Positions 8,580 to 14,163 of a DNA stretch of 15,395 nucleotides are shown here, piece by piece; within the stretch, counting starts at the first letter, position 1; every line of letters begins with the position of its first letter. A program made the translations under genes and the position numbers. The stretch is taken from contig CAZUZD010000132.1 in the NCBI GenBank assembly GCA_964624465.1, positions 1 to 15,395 on the forward strand. Reading direction: 5' to 3'. The stretch comes from CAZUZD01 sp964624465. GTDB lineage: Bacteria > Planctomycetota > Planctomycetia > Isosphaerales > Isosphaeraceae. The notes below the pieces were generated by a model. That model searched no databases. It worked only from the letters and a program-made list of their open reading frames with translations, and had not been told where the DNA came from.

Positions 8580-8821
8580 CGACATTTTGACCGCCATAGC
8601 GGCGAAAGCCGAGTGCGCCGGCTCGGTGGCCGCCTTACTTACCATTCGCCAACGGCGATCGGCAGTTTCGGAGGCCCTGGCGATGGTCCGTCTTCGAGGT
8701 CACCGGGAGCTCCGCGGCGCTGACAGTTCAACTCCGCCGGGCATACCAGGAGAGATCCCGGGGGCCACCCGGGCGGCCCGGATCCGTTCCACGGCTGAAC
8801 CTGCAACCAGTGCTCGACCAG

Positions 8822-9009
8822 CTATTGCTCCTGGATCAGGGAGGGCTTCTGCCGCCCGTCGCTGGCCTGCTGATGGGCGCGTTGGCAGTGGTGGCGGACG
8901 GTGCCCTCGGTCATGCCCCGAATCCTGACGTTCTGGGTGGCGGAGTTTCGTCAGCTGCTGACGCAAGGGCCTGGATCGTCACGACCTGTTTCCGGTTGAG
9001 CTCCGCCAA
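8822..9009 (-). pseudogene. Possible decayed IS21-type IstA transposase N-terminus
   Basis: On the minus strand one frame reads E-L-N-R-K-Q-V-V-T-I-Q-A-L-A-S. After a frame change near 8945-8960 a second frame reads N-V-R-I-R-G-M-T-E-G-T-V-R-H-H-C-Q-R, then A-S-D-G-R-Q-K-P-S-L-I, ending at TAG (8824-8822). This order resembles the N-terminal helix-turn-helix of IS21-family IstA proteins, which carry V-T-E-G-T-V-R-Y-H-L-R-R, then D-G-R and K-P as I recall. The remainder of the transposase and an istB partner are absent. The match is short and made by eye, so it could be chance or another HTH protein. Confidence 0.3.
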
Positions 9010-9087
9010 GGTGCCGCCTCCGAGGATGCCCAGTGAAATCACTCCCAGCCAGGGTGGCGCGCCTTGACGGACCTTTTGACCAGGTAA

Positions 9088-9108
9088 CCGGTGCGATCAC
9101 CGCACCGG
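9088..9108 (-). terminator. Hairpin downstream of the integrase gene, possible terminator
   Basis: CCGGTGC and GCACCGG form a 7-bp stem around a 7-base loop, about 60 bases past the integrase stop. No clear T-tract follows on the minus strand, so it would be a weak or factor-assisted terminator. A smaller CGCA/TGCG hairpin with a T-rich loop (plus strand) lies nearer the stop, around 9147-9160. Confidence 0.35.
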
Positions 9109-9170
9109 CTCGCCTCAGGCTCGCAACGATCCGGGTTCGCTAGCTCGCAGTTTTTGCGGGTTCGGTGACA

Positions 9171-10352
9171 TCAACCATATTTCTCGATCGCCGACGCCGC
9201 CTTCGCCAGATCCATCTCCGCGTAGACTTCTGTCACGGCCGAGGTGGTGTGCCCCAGGATGGCCCGGGTGACGTCGAGCCCGAATTCGCTGCGGAGCCGG
9301 GTTGCCGCGAGATGCCGCAACTGGTTCGGGTGCCACCCGTCGACCCCGGCCCGGCGACATCCGTACTGGATCGCGTGGTAGTAGGTCTTCGTGGTGTAGA
9401 CCGCACCAGGGGCCCTGCCGGGCTTACGGCGTGCCGTCCCGGACGCTCGTTTCCGGCCGGGCCGGGCGACCCGGGTCGCCTCCAGGCGTTCAGCGACCGC
9501 ATCGCGGGGGCTGAACAGGTACGATGCCGGATCGGCCCGCAACCAGGGGCGAAGCGCCTCCTGGGCCCGCGGCCCGAGGAAGATGACTCGCGCCTTCCCG
9601 CGGTGCGCCGTCTTGTGAGCCGTCGGCGTGTAGGTCCAGACCGCCCCCTCGCAGCAGAGCTCTTGGCCCCGGAGTCCACAGACCTCGCCCGGCCGCATGC
9701 CGGTGAGCCGCTGCAGCTCGACCATGGCCCAGACCTGCCGGGCCACATGCGGCCGGATCGCCTCGACCTCCAATTCGGAGACCGGCCGGATCGGCTCCGG
9801 CTCACGCGCCCGGCTCCGGCCCGCCTGCAGGCCGCGGACCGTGGCCAGCGCCTGGTGCACGGCCGGCGGCAGGAGCTCCTCCGAGACGCCCCACTTGAAG
9901 AGGTGGATGATCCGGCCGATGCGCTGGTTGATCGTCGTCCGGGCCAGCCCGCTCTCGATCATCGACTGCCGGACCGTCTTGAGGGCCAGCGGGCCGAAGT
10001 CGCGGGCCAGCGAGGTCCCGTAGAGCCGTCGGAGTGGCCGCAGGGAGTCGCGGAAGTTCTCCAGCTCACCCGACGGCGAGCCGTCCGGTTTCCGGTAGTG
10101 CTGCTCGGCGTGGCGGGTCCAGAAGGCGAGGATGAGCTCGCCGACGGTGAGCTCGGGCGAGCCCGCCAGGCTGGCCACGGCGGCCGGGGTGCGGTCCCCC
10201 TGCCGGGACAACCATTCCTGGACGAGGCGGTGATACCGCTCCATCGACTCGGGCGAGCCGTATTTGCCGAGGTAATGCTGCTTGCCGTCGAGGACGACGA
10301 GCCCGAGGCCCTTGGGCTTGAAGTGCCGGTAGCCGGGGATGCGTCTGTTCAT
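9171..10352 (-). CDS. Tyrosine recombinase / phage-type integrase
   Basis: This 393-residue enzyme would cut and rejoin DNA at attachment sites to integrate or excise an element. Residues ~60-175 form the core-binding (SAM-like) domain and ~190-393 the catalytic domain. Expected active-site residues are R220 (T-G-M-R-P-G-E), K253 (G-K-A-R-V-I-F), R346 (H-P-N-Q-L-R-H), H368 (I-L-G-H-T) and the nucleophile Y377 (V-Y-A-E-M-D). The usual H of H-x-L-R-H is N343, with a His two residues earlier (H341), a form I recall from planctomycete integrases. The N-terminus (K-G-L-G-L-V-V-L-D-G-K-Q-H-Y-L-G-K-Y-G) looks like an arm-type or other DNA-binding segment. No clear ribosome site precedes the ATG. A palindrome lies 26 bases upstream, and the tRNA-His 3' end is about 120 bases away, the expected place for an island integrase. 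Every catalytic position is filled, so it may be active. Confidence 0.92.
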   Translation of the reverse strand: MNRRIPGYRHFKPKGLGLVVLDGKQHYLGKYGSPESMERYHRLVQEWLSRQGDRTPAAVASLAGSPELTVGELILAFWTRHAEQHYRKPDGSPSGELENFRDSLRPLRRLYGTSLARDFGPLALKTVRQSMIESGLARTTINQRIGRIIHLFKWGVSEELLPPAVHQALATVRGLQAGRSRAREPEPIRPVSELEVEAIRPHVARQVWAMVELQRLTGMRPGEVCGLRGQELCCEGAVWTYTPTAHKTAHRGKARVIFLGPRAQEALRPWLRADPASYLFSPRDAVAERLEATRVARPGRKRASGTARRKPGRAPGAVYTTKTYYHAIQYGCRRAGVDGWHPNQLRHLAATRLRSEFGLDVTRAILGHTTSAVTEVYAEMDLAKAASAIEKYG

Positions 10353-10378
10353 GGTGGTGAGGGCGATGAAGGCCCCAA

Positions 10379-10396
10379 AACATTACTGGTAATGTT
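10379..10396. promoter_or_regulatory. Perfect 8-bp inverted repeat upstream of the integrase
   Basis: AACATTACTGGTAATGTT is an 8-bp inverted repeat around a 2-base centre, AT-rich in GC-rich surroundings, beginning 26 bases before the integrase start codon. It lies between the integrase and the tRNA. It could be an operator for autoregulation, part of the integrase promoter, or a recombinase core or arm site. Confidence 0.5.
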
Positions 10397-10474
10397 CTGG
10401 CAGGGCTTCAGCGGCCGCACCCACCGACGCGATGGGGTATCCCAAGTCCGGGATTCGGCAGGACTTACGAGAAG

Positions 10475-10548
10475 GGTGGCTGACGGGATTCGAACCCGCG
10501 ATCCCCAGATCCACAATCTGGTGCGTTAACCGCTACGCCACAGCCACC
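10475..10548 (-). tRNA. tRNA-His (anticodon GTG)
   Basis: On the minus strand the gene starts GGTGGCTGTGGCG and ends with GGTTCGAATCCC and GTCAGCCACC. The acceptor stem GTGGCTG pairs with CAGCCAC. An extra 5' G (G-1) faces the terminal C, the hallmark of bacterial tRNA-His. The anticodon arm is CCAGA-TTGTGGA-TCTGG, giving anticodon GTG; the T arm is GCGGG-TTCGAAT-CCCGT. Length is 74 bases and CCA is not encoded. Its 3' end faces the integrase, and tRNA 3' halves are common attachment sites, so an integration here would keep the tRNA intact. Confidence 0.96.
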
Positions 10549-10568
10549 GTCGAACTTTGTGCAAGGGG

Positions 10569-10597
10569 AGTTTACGGGGTGGCGACGGTGCCGTCAA
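10569..10597 (-). promoter_or_regulatory. Promoter of tRNA-His
   Basis: On the minus strand TTGACG (10597-10592), a 17-base spacer and TAAACT (10574-10569) form a near-consensus sigma-70-type promoter. The -10 box ends about 20 bases before the tRNA 5' end, leaving a short leader. This is the best promoter in the window. Confidence 0.75.
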
Positions 10598-10599
10598 GA

Positions 10600-10634
10600 G
10601 GGGGGCGGGGAGGAGAGGGGTTGGGGATGGGGGG
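10600..10634 (+). repeat. G-run tract with G-quadruplex potential
   Basis: Five runs of four or more G (10600-10605, 10607-10610, 10617-10620, 10623-10626, 10629-10634) are separated by 1-6 bases, fitting a canonical four-tetrad quadruplex. It lies immediately upstream of the tRNA-His -35 box on the opposite strand. High genome GC makes chance occurrence possible. Confidence 0.5.
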
Positions 10635-10766
10635 ACTTGACGGGGGCCTTATGCTCTTGACGAATGGGGCGGGGATCGTTTGGGATGGGCGACCGGGCAG
10701 CCCCGTAGGGGCTGATGGGGCCGGGGATTGCGACGGCGGGCGCGGGCGGGCGGAGAGGGGGCGGAC

Positions 10767-11756
10767 GTGGTGCGGATCGGGATCGCCGGCTGCGGGCATG
10801 CGGCGCGAATCCATGCGGGCCGGCTGGCGGGGCTCGAAGGGGTCCAGATCGTCGGCTGCGCCGATACCGAGCGCGCGGCCGCCGAGGCGCTGGCGCGGAC
10901 GCTGCCGACCGACGCCGCGGGCGCGACGGTGCCGGCGTTCACCGACCCCCGCGAGCTGCTGACGCAGCAGGCCCCGGGGGTGCTGGCGATCTTCACGCCG
11001 CACCGCTCGCACTACCGGCTGGCGCTGGACGCCCTGCAGGCCGGCTGCCACGTCTTCATCGAGAAGCCGCTGTCGACGAACGCCCAGGAGGCGGCCGACA
11101 TCGTGAACCTGGCGCGGGCCCGCGGCCTGAAGGTGGCCGTGGGGCACCAGTTCCGGCTCGTGCCCAGCCTGATCGCCGCCCGCCAGCGGCTGGCCGCCGG
11201 GGCGATCGGGCCGCTGCGGCTGGTCAGCGCGGTGATGGCCGCGCCCTGGCTGTCACGGCACAGCGGGCCCGAGGACTCGTGGCGACTGGACCCGAAGGCC
11301 GGCGGCACCGGCATCCTGGCCGACGCCGGCGACCACCTGCTCGATGCCCTGCTCTGGACGACCGGCCACCCCGCCACGGTGGTGGCGGCGATCCAGGCCC
11401 GCACCGAGGGCGGGCTCGACGTGGTCACGGCCGCGGCGCTGCGGCTGGGGCCGGAGATCCCGGCGACGCTGGGCGTCAGCGGGGTGGCGGCGGCCGAGGC
11501 GTTCGAGATCCGCTACTTCGGCGAGCGTGGCGAGCTGCGGGCCACGCCCGAGACGCTGGTCGAGTCGATCGCGGGCGCGGCGCCGGTGGCGGTGACCTTG
11601 CCGCCGGCGGGCCCGAGCATCGACGCCGACTTCATCGACGCGATCCGGTCGGACCGGCCGCCGTGCTGCCCGGCCGACGCGGCCATCGACACGGTGCGGC
11701 TGCTCGAGGCGATCACCCGCTCGGCGGCGAGCCAGCAGGTGGTGCGGGTGGGCTGA
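10767..11756 (+). CDS. Gfo/Idh/MocA family NAD(P)-dependent oxidoreductase
   Basis: I choose GTG 10767 (329 residues), because GGAGAGGGGG ends about 6 bases earlier and the Rossmann strand then starts at residue 2 as usual; an ATG at 10728 would add 13 unlikely residues. The N-terminal Rossmann fold shows G-I-A-G-C-G-H-A-A (5-13) for NAD(P) binding. The E-K-P motif is at 99-101, with K100 the family's catalytic lysine. The C-terminal part has G-G-T-G-I-L-A-D-A-G-D-H (D186 and H190), the G-G-x-x-x-D-x-G-x-H catalytic motif. Such enzymes oxidise or reduce sugars, inositols and related polyols in the cytoplasm; substrate cannot be read from sequence. Length is typical. It faces away from tRNA-His and appears to be a single-gene unit. 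Codon usage is strongly GC-biased, like the genes to its right. Confidence 0.9.
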   Translation: MVRIGIAGCGHAARIHAGRLAGLEGVQIVGCADTERAAAEALARTLPTDAAGATVPAFTDPRELLTQQAPGVLAIFTPHRSHYRLALDALQAGCHVFIEKPLSTNAQEAADIVNLARARGLKVAVGHQFRLVPSLIAARQRLAAGAIGPLRLVSAVMAAPWLSRHSGPEDSWRLDPKAGGTGILADAGDHLLDALLWTTGHPATVVAAIQARTEGGLDVVTAAALRLGPEIPATLGVSGVAAAEAFEIRYFGERGELRATPETLVESIAGAAPVAVTLPPAGPSIDADFIDAIRSDRPPCCPADAAIDTVRLLEAITRSAASQQVVRVG

Positions 11757-11773
11757 ACGCCCGTCGACGCCCT

Positions 11774-11806
11774 GGCCGGCCCGTCGCGAGGGACGGCCCG
11801 CCGGCC
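11774..11806 (+). terminator. GC-rich hairpin after the oxidoreductase gene
   Basis: GGCCCGTC (11778-11785) pairs with GACGGCCC (11792-11799) with one mismatch around a 6-base loop, extendable by outer GGCC/GGCC bases. It lies about 20 bases past the stop. There is no T-tract, so it is either a Rho-assisted terminator or only an mRNA 3'-end hairpin. Confidence 0.35.
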
Positions 11807-11880
11807 CCGCGCCGTTGATCGCTCAAGCCGGCCCCGCGCCGGCGCCGAAACACCCCCTGAACTCCCGAGCTCCACGCGAC

Positions 11881-11909
11881 TTGACAACCCTGCGTCACGG
11901 GACTACCTG
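11881..11909 (+). promoter_or_regulatory. Candidate sigma-70-type promoter for the acidic-protein gene
   Basis: A consensus -35 TTGACA (11881-11886) is followed after 17 bases by TACCTG (11904-11909), an acceptable -10. Transcription would start near 11916, giving a leader of about 106 bases before the ATG at 12022. The intergenic region here otherwise shows only the upstream hairpin. Confidence 0.5.
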
Positions 11910-12021
11910 TATGACTCACCCCACGCCGGGGCCGGTTCCCCGCCGATCGGGCGAGTCCGACGAGCCAGCGGGCCAGGGCCACGGGCGCCTGGCCGCACCT
12001 CCCCTACTGAGGACCACACTG

Positions 12022-12396
12022 ATGCGGGACCGACTGGAACCCATGCTCGCCGACGCCGACGCCGATCTGGCCCCCGGCCTGGCCGCCCTGGCGGCCGGAT
12101 CCTGGACCGGGACCCTGACGGCGCGTCATCCCGAGGAGGAGGACGAGCCGGAGGCCGAGGAGTTCGAGGACGACGCCGACGCCGAGGAGGACCTCGACGA
12201 CGAGGAGGACCTCGAGGACGAGGAGTTCGACGAGGACGACGACGACTTCGGCGACGAGGAGGACGAGGAGGAGCTGGACGAGGAGGACATCGACCTCGAC
12301 ATCGACGAGGATGAGGACGAGGAGTTCGACGACGACGAGGACGACGACGACGAGGAGCTCGAGGAGCTCGACGACGACGAGGCCGACGATTTCTGA
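12022..12396 (+). CDS. Extremely acidic low-complexity protein
   Basis: The 124-residue protein starts at ATG 12022 with GAGGA (12009-12013) 8 bases upstream; in-frame earlier starts at 11815 and 11911 would lie before or at the candidate promoter. Residues 1-36 are ordinary, with a small hydrophobic helix (L-A-P-G-L-A-A-L-A-A-G). From residue 37 to the end, about 68 of 88 residues are Asp or Glu, none is Lys, Arg or His, and only scattered Leu, Ile and Phe interrupt. The C-terminus is D-D-F. No catalytic motif is present. Such tails occur in nucleic-acid mimics, histone-chaperone-like proteins, RNA polymerase delta-like factors and metal or cation binders, but similarity by composition proves none of these. 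The gene has its own promoter candidate and a strong terminator, so expression seems independent. I consider it real, because start, ribosome site and terminator fit. Confidence 0.72.
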   Translation: MRDRLEPMLADADADLAPGLAALAAGSWTGTLTARHPEEEDEPEAEEFEDDADAEEDLDDEEDLEDEEFDEDDDDFGDEEDEEELDEEDIDLDIDEDEDEEFDDDEDDDDEELEELDDDEADDF

Positions 12397-12430
12397 TCGG
12401 CCCGCACCCCCGCACACGCGATGACTGAGC

Positions 12431-12467
12431 CGGCCCGGGCGATTCTCCGCCCGGGCCGCTCGCTTTT
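12431..12467 (+). terminator. Strong intrinsic terminator after the acidic-protein gene
   Basis: An 11-bp perfect GC stem (CGGCCCGGGCG with CGCCCGGGCCG) encloses the loop ATTCTC, then CTCGCTTTT follows. It lies about 35 bases past the stop. The T-run is short and displaced by five bases, but the stem is the most stable hairpin noted in the window. Confidence 0.7.
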
Positions 12468-12505
12468 CGGGGCCGGGGCGCTGGGCAACCCGGGCGCCCC
12501 CGGAG

Positions 12506-12534
12506 TAAACTGACGGCAGACCGTCGGATTTTTT
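12506..12534 (+). promoter_or_regulatory. TAAACT -10 box and adjoining hairpin with T-run, upstream of the TPR gene
   Basis: TAAACT (12506-12511) repeats the -10 of the tRNA-His promoter; TGGGCA at 12482-12487, with an 18-base spacer, is a 4-of-6 match to the -35. Immediately after it, GACGG and CCGTC (12512-12525) form a 5-bp stem around CAGA, then GGATTTTTT. The arrangement can be read as a promoter whose leader begins with a terminator-like hairpin, or as a second small terminator. Confidence 0.4.
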
Positions 12535-12597
12535 CCGGCCCGGGGATGTGGGCGGCAAGCCGCCCCCCGTCCCCGACGGCCGGCTGGGAGCGTCGCG

Positions 12598-13041
12598 ATG
12601 CCATTCGAGGATCCTGCACCAGACGACCGCCCGGGCGAGCTCCCGCGCCCCGAGACCTCGATCCACCGCCACCGGGGCCAGTCCCAGCGCGACTTCGAGC
12701 TCGACTTCTTCGCCAGGATCCTGGAGCGCGATCCCTTCCACGCCGGCGCCCTCCGGGTGCACGCCGGCAACCTGGCGGCGCGCGGCGAGTACACCCGGGC
12801 CCTCCAGCTGGACCGCCGCCTGGTCCGGCTCCAGCCCGAGCGGCCGATCCCCTGGTACAACCTGGCCTGCACCTACGCCCTGCTCGGCATGCACGAGCCG
12901 GCCTTCACCGCGCTGGAGCGGGCCCTGGGCCTGGGCTACCGGCACCTGAAGCACATGGCCAAGGACCCCGACCTGGCCGGCCTGCACCGCGACCCCCGCT
13001 TCACCCGGCTGCTGCTGGGGGACGACCCCGCCGGCGACTGA
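12598..13041 (+). CDS. TPR-repeat protein
   Basis: The 147-residue protein starts at ATG 12598 after GGGAG (12586-12590). Residues ~1-30 are Pro/Arg-rich and probably disordered. Two tetratricopeptide repeats follow, ~49-82 (with A-G-N-L-A-A-R-G-E-Y-T-R-A-L) and ~83-116 (with W-Y-N-L-A-C-T-Y-A-L-L-G-M-H-E-P-A-F). The tail contains D-P-D-L-A-G-L-H-R-D-P-R-F, a common ending of small bacterial TPR proteins. TPR domains bind partner proteins; no enzymatic motif, signal peptide or membrane segment is seen, so it is likely cytoplasmic. Downstream, 130 GC-rich bases with small hairpins separate it from the phosphorylase. The partner is unknown. Confidence 0.85.
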   Translation: MPFEDPAPDDRPGELPRPETSIHRHRGQSQRDFELDFFARILERDPFHAGALRVHAGNLAARGEYTRALQLDRRLVRLQPERPIPWYNLACTYALLGMHEPAFTALERALGLGYRHLKHMAKDPDLAGLHRDPRFTRLLLGDDPAGD

Positions 13042-13171
13042 CCGCCGGGCGCCCCCCGGCCCCCGAACCCCACCCCGGCCGCACGACGACGGACCCCGAC
13101 GAGGTCCCCGGCGGGCGGCCGATGTTCGTTCCCCAGTCCCGGCCCCCCGGGCCCAACCGCCGAGGCGCACC

Positions 13172-14002
13172 GTGCAGTATCATCAGTGGGATCAGGTGCA
13201 GGAGGCCGTGGCCGCCATCCGGGGCCGGTGGTCGAGCACCGGGCAGGTCGGCATCATCCTGGGCACCGGCCTGGGCGCCCTGGCCGGCGAGATCGCCGCC
13301 GAGGCGACGTTCCCCTACCCCGAGCTGCCGCACTTCCCGCGCTCCACGGTCGAGGGCCACAAGGGCCAGCTCGTCTGCGGCACCCTGGCCGGCCGCAAGG
13401 TCGTCACCATGGAGGGCCGGTTCCACCTCTACGAGGGGTACACGCCGGCGCAGGTCACCTTCCCGATCCGGGTGATGAAGGAGCTGGGCTGCACCCACCT
13501 GATCGTCTCGAACGCCGCCGGCGGCATGAACCCCCTGCACGACAAGGGGGACATCGTGGTCATCGAGGACCACATCAACCTCATGGGCATCAACCCGCTC
13601 ATCGGGCCCAACGACGACCGCCTCGGCGAGCGGTTCCCGGACATGATTGAGCCGTACAACCGCGCGCTCCAGGACCTGGCGCTCCAGGTCGCCCTCGAGG
13701 AGCAGGTGGTGGCCCACCGCGGCGTGTTCGTGGCGGTCACCGGCCCGAACCTGGAGACGCGGGCCGAGTACCGCTTCCTCCGGGCCATCGGCGCCGACAC
13801 CGTCGGCATGTCCACGGTGCCCGAGGTGATCGTGGCCGCGCACGCCGGCCTGAAGGTGCTGGGCTTCTCGATCGTCACGGACCGCTGCCTGCCCGACGCC
13901 CTGGAGCCGGTGAAGCTCGAGGACATCCTGGCCGTGGCCCGCGAGGCCGAGGGGAAGCTTCGGCGGGTGGTGCGCGGCGTCCTGGAGCGGCTGCCGCTCT
14001 GA
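13172..14002 (+). CDS. punA: Purine nucleoside phosphorylase, trimeric (PNP/MTAP) class
   Basis: The 276-residue enzyme starts at GTG 13172 after GAGG (13162-13165). It splits purine nucleosides with phosphate into free base and ribose-1-phosphate, in cytoplasmic purine salvage. Motifs in order are I-L-G-T-G-L-G (phosphate loop), G-H-K-G-Q, M-E-G-R-F-H-L-Y-E-G-Y, S-N-A-A-G-G-M-N-P, D-H-I-N-L-M-G, G-P-N-L-E-T-R-A-E-Y-R and V-G-M-S-T-V-P-E-V. Length and motif order match the trimeric class rather than the hexameric DeoD class. At the position of human Asn243 there appears to be D237 (I-V-T-D-R); Asn at this site favours 6-oxopurines in mammalian PNP, while methylthioadenosine phosphorylases carry Asp. 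Substrate range is therefore uncertain. A short GCCCC/GGGGC-type hairpin follows the stop near 14004-14017. Confidence 0.93.
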   Translation: MQYHQWDQVQEAVAAIRGRWSSTGQVGIILGTGLGALAGEIAAEATFPYPELPHFPRSTVEGHKGQLVCGTLAGRKVVTMEGRFHLYEGYTPAQVTFPIRVMKELGCTHLIVSNAAGGMNPLHDKGDIVVIEDHINLMGINPLIGPNDDRLGERFPDMIEPYNRALQDLALQVALEEQVVAHRGVFVAVTGPNLETRAEYRFLRAIGADTVGMSTVPEVIVAAHAGLKVLGFSIVTDRCLPDALEPVKLEDILAVAREAEGKLRRVVRGVLERLPL

Positions 14003-14046
14003 GCCCCGAGGGGCCGGCCCTGAACCTCCCGACCGCCCGGCCCGTC

Positions 14047-14055
14047 TGCTATAAA
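14047..14055 (+). promoter_or_regulatory. Candidate extended -10 promoter for ileS
   Basis: TGC followed by TATAAA (14050-14055) makes an extended -10 element, the most AT-rich spot in this intergenic region. No good -35 is visible, which extended -10 promoters tolerate. The leader would be about 100 bases and contains an imperfect GC hairpin (GGACCGGCC near 14081 with GGCCGGGTCC near 14098). Confidence 0.5.
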
Positions 14056-14163
14056 CACGGAATCGCTCGGATCTGGACCGGACCGGCCCCCGCCGGCCGG
14101 CCGGGTCCGACCACACCCGCCCACGACCGGCCACCGGCCCCGCTCACGCCCCCACAGGTCCCC

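Larger units (their letters stand above)
8499..9170. other. Stretch without a convincing gene
   Basis: No intact coding region stands out over these 672 bases. The open frames on both strands are short and overlap one another, with no recognisable protein apart from the possible transposase fragment at 8822-9009. The part next to 8498 holds a candidate promoter, and the part next to the integrase holds a hairpin at 9088-9108. The stretch reads like decayed mobile DNA between the orphan gene and the integrase. Confidence 0.5.

Noticed and set aside
8587..9067. Short plus-strand frames (8587-8928 and 8810-9067)
   Set aside because: They overlap each other in different frames, have no ribosome site and low-complexity translations.
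9165..10529. 454-residue open frame on the plus strand
   Set aside because: It is antisense to the integrase and runs through the tRNA-His gene; its Arg/Pro/Gly-rich translation is typical of a shadow frame.
10475..10548. A second tRNA-His 3' copy inside the window as the other island end
   Set aside because: By eye I found no long copy of the tRNA 3' end to the left; only the 9-base CGGGATTCG repeat nearby.
11815..12021. N-terminal extension of the acidic protein from ATG 11815 or 11911
   Set aside because: Both starts fall before or at the likely promoter and lack a ribosome site; ATG 12022 has GAGGA at good spacing.
12004..13170. 388-residue minus-strand frame with long Val/Leu or Ser runs
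   Set aside because: The runs are the complement of the Asp/Glu repeat of the acidic-protein gene; no ribosome site or family match.
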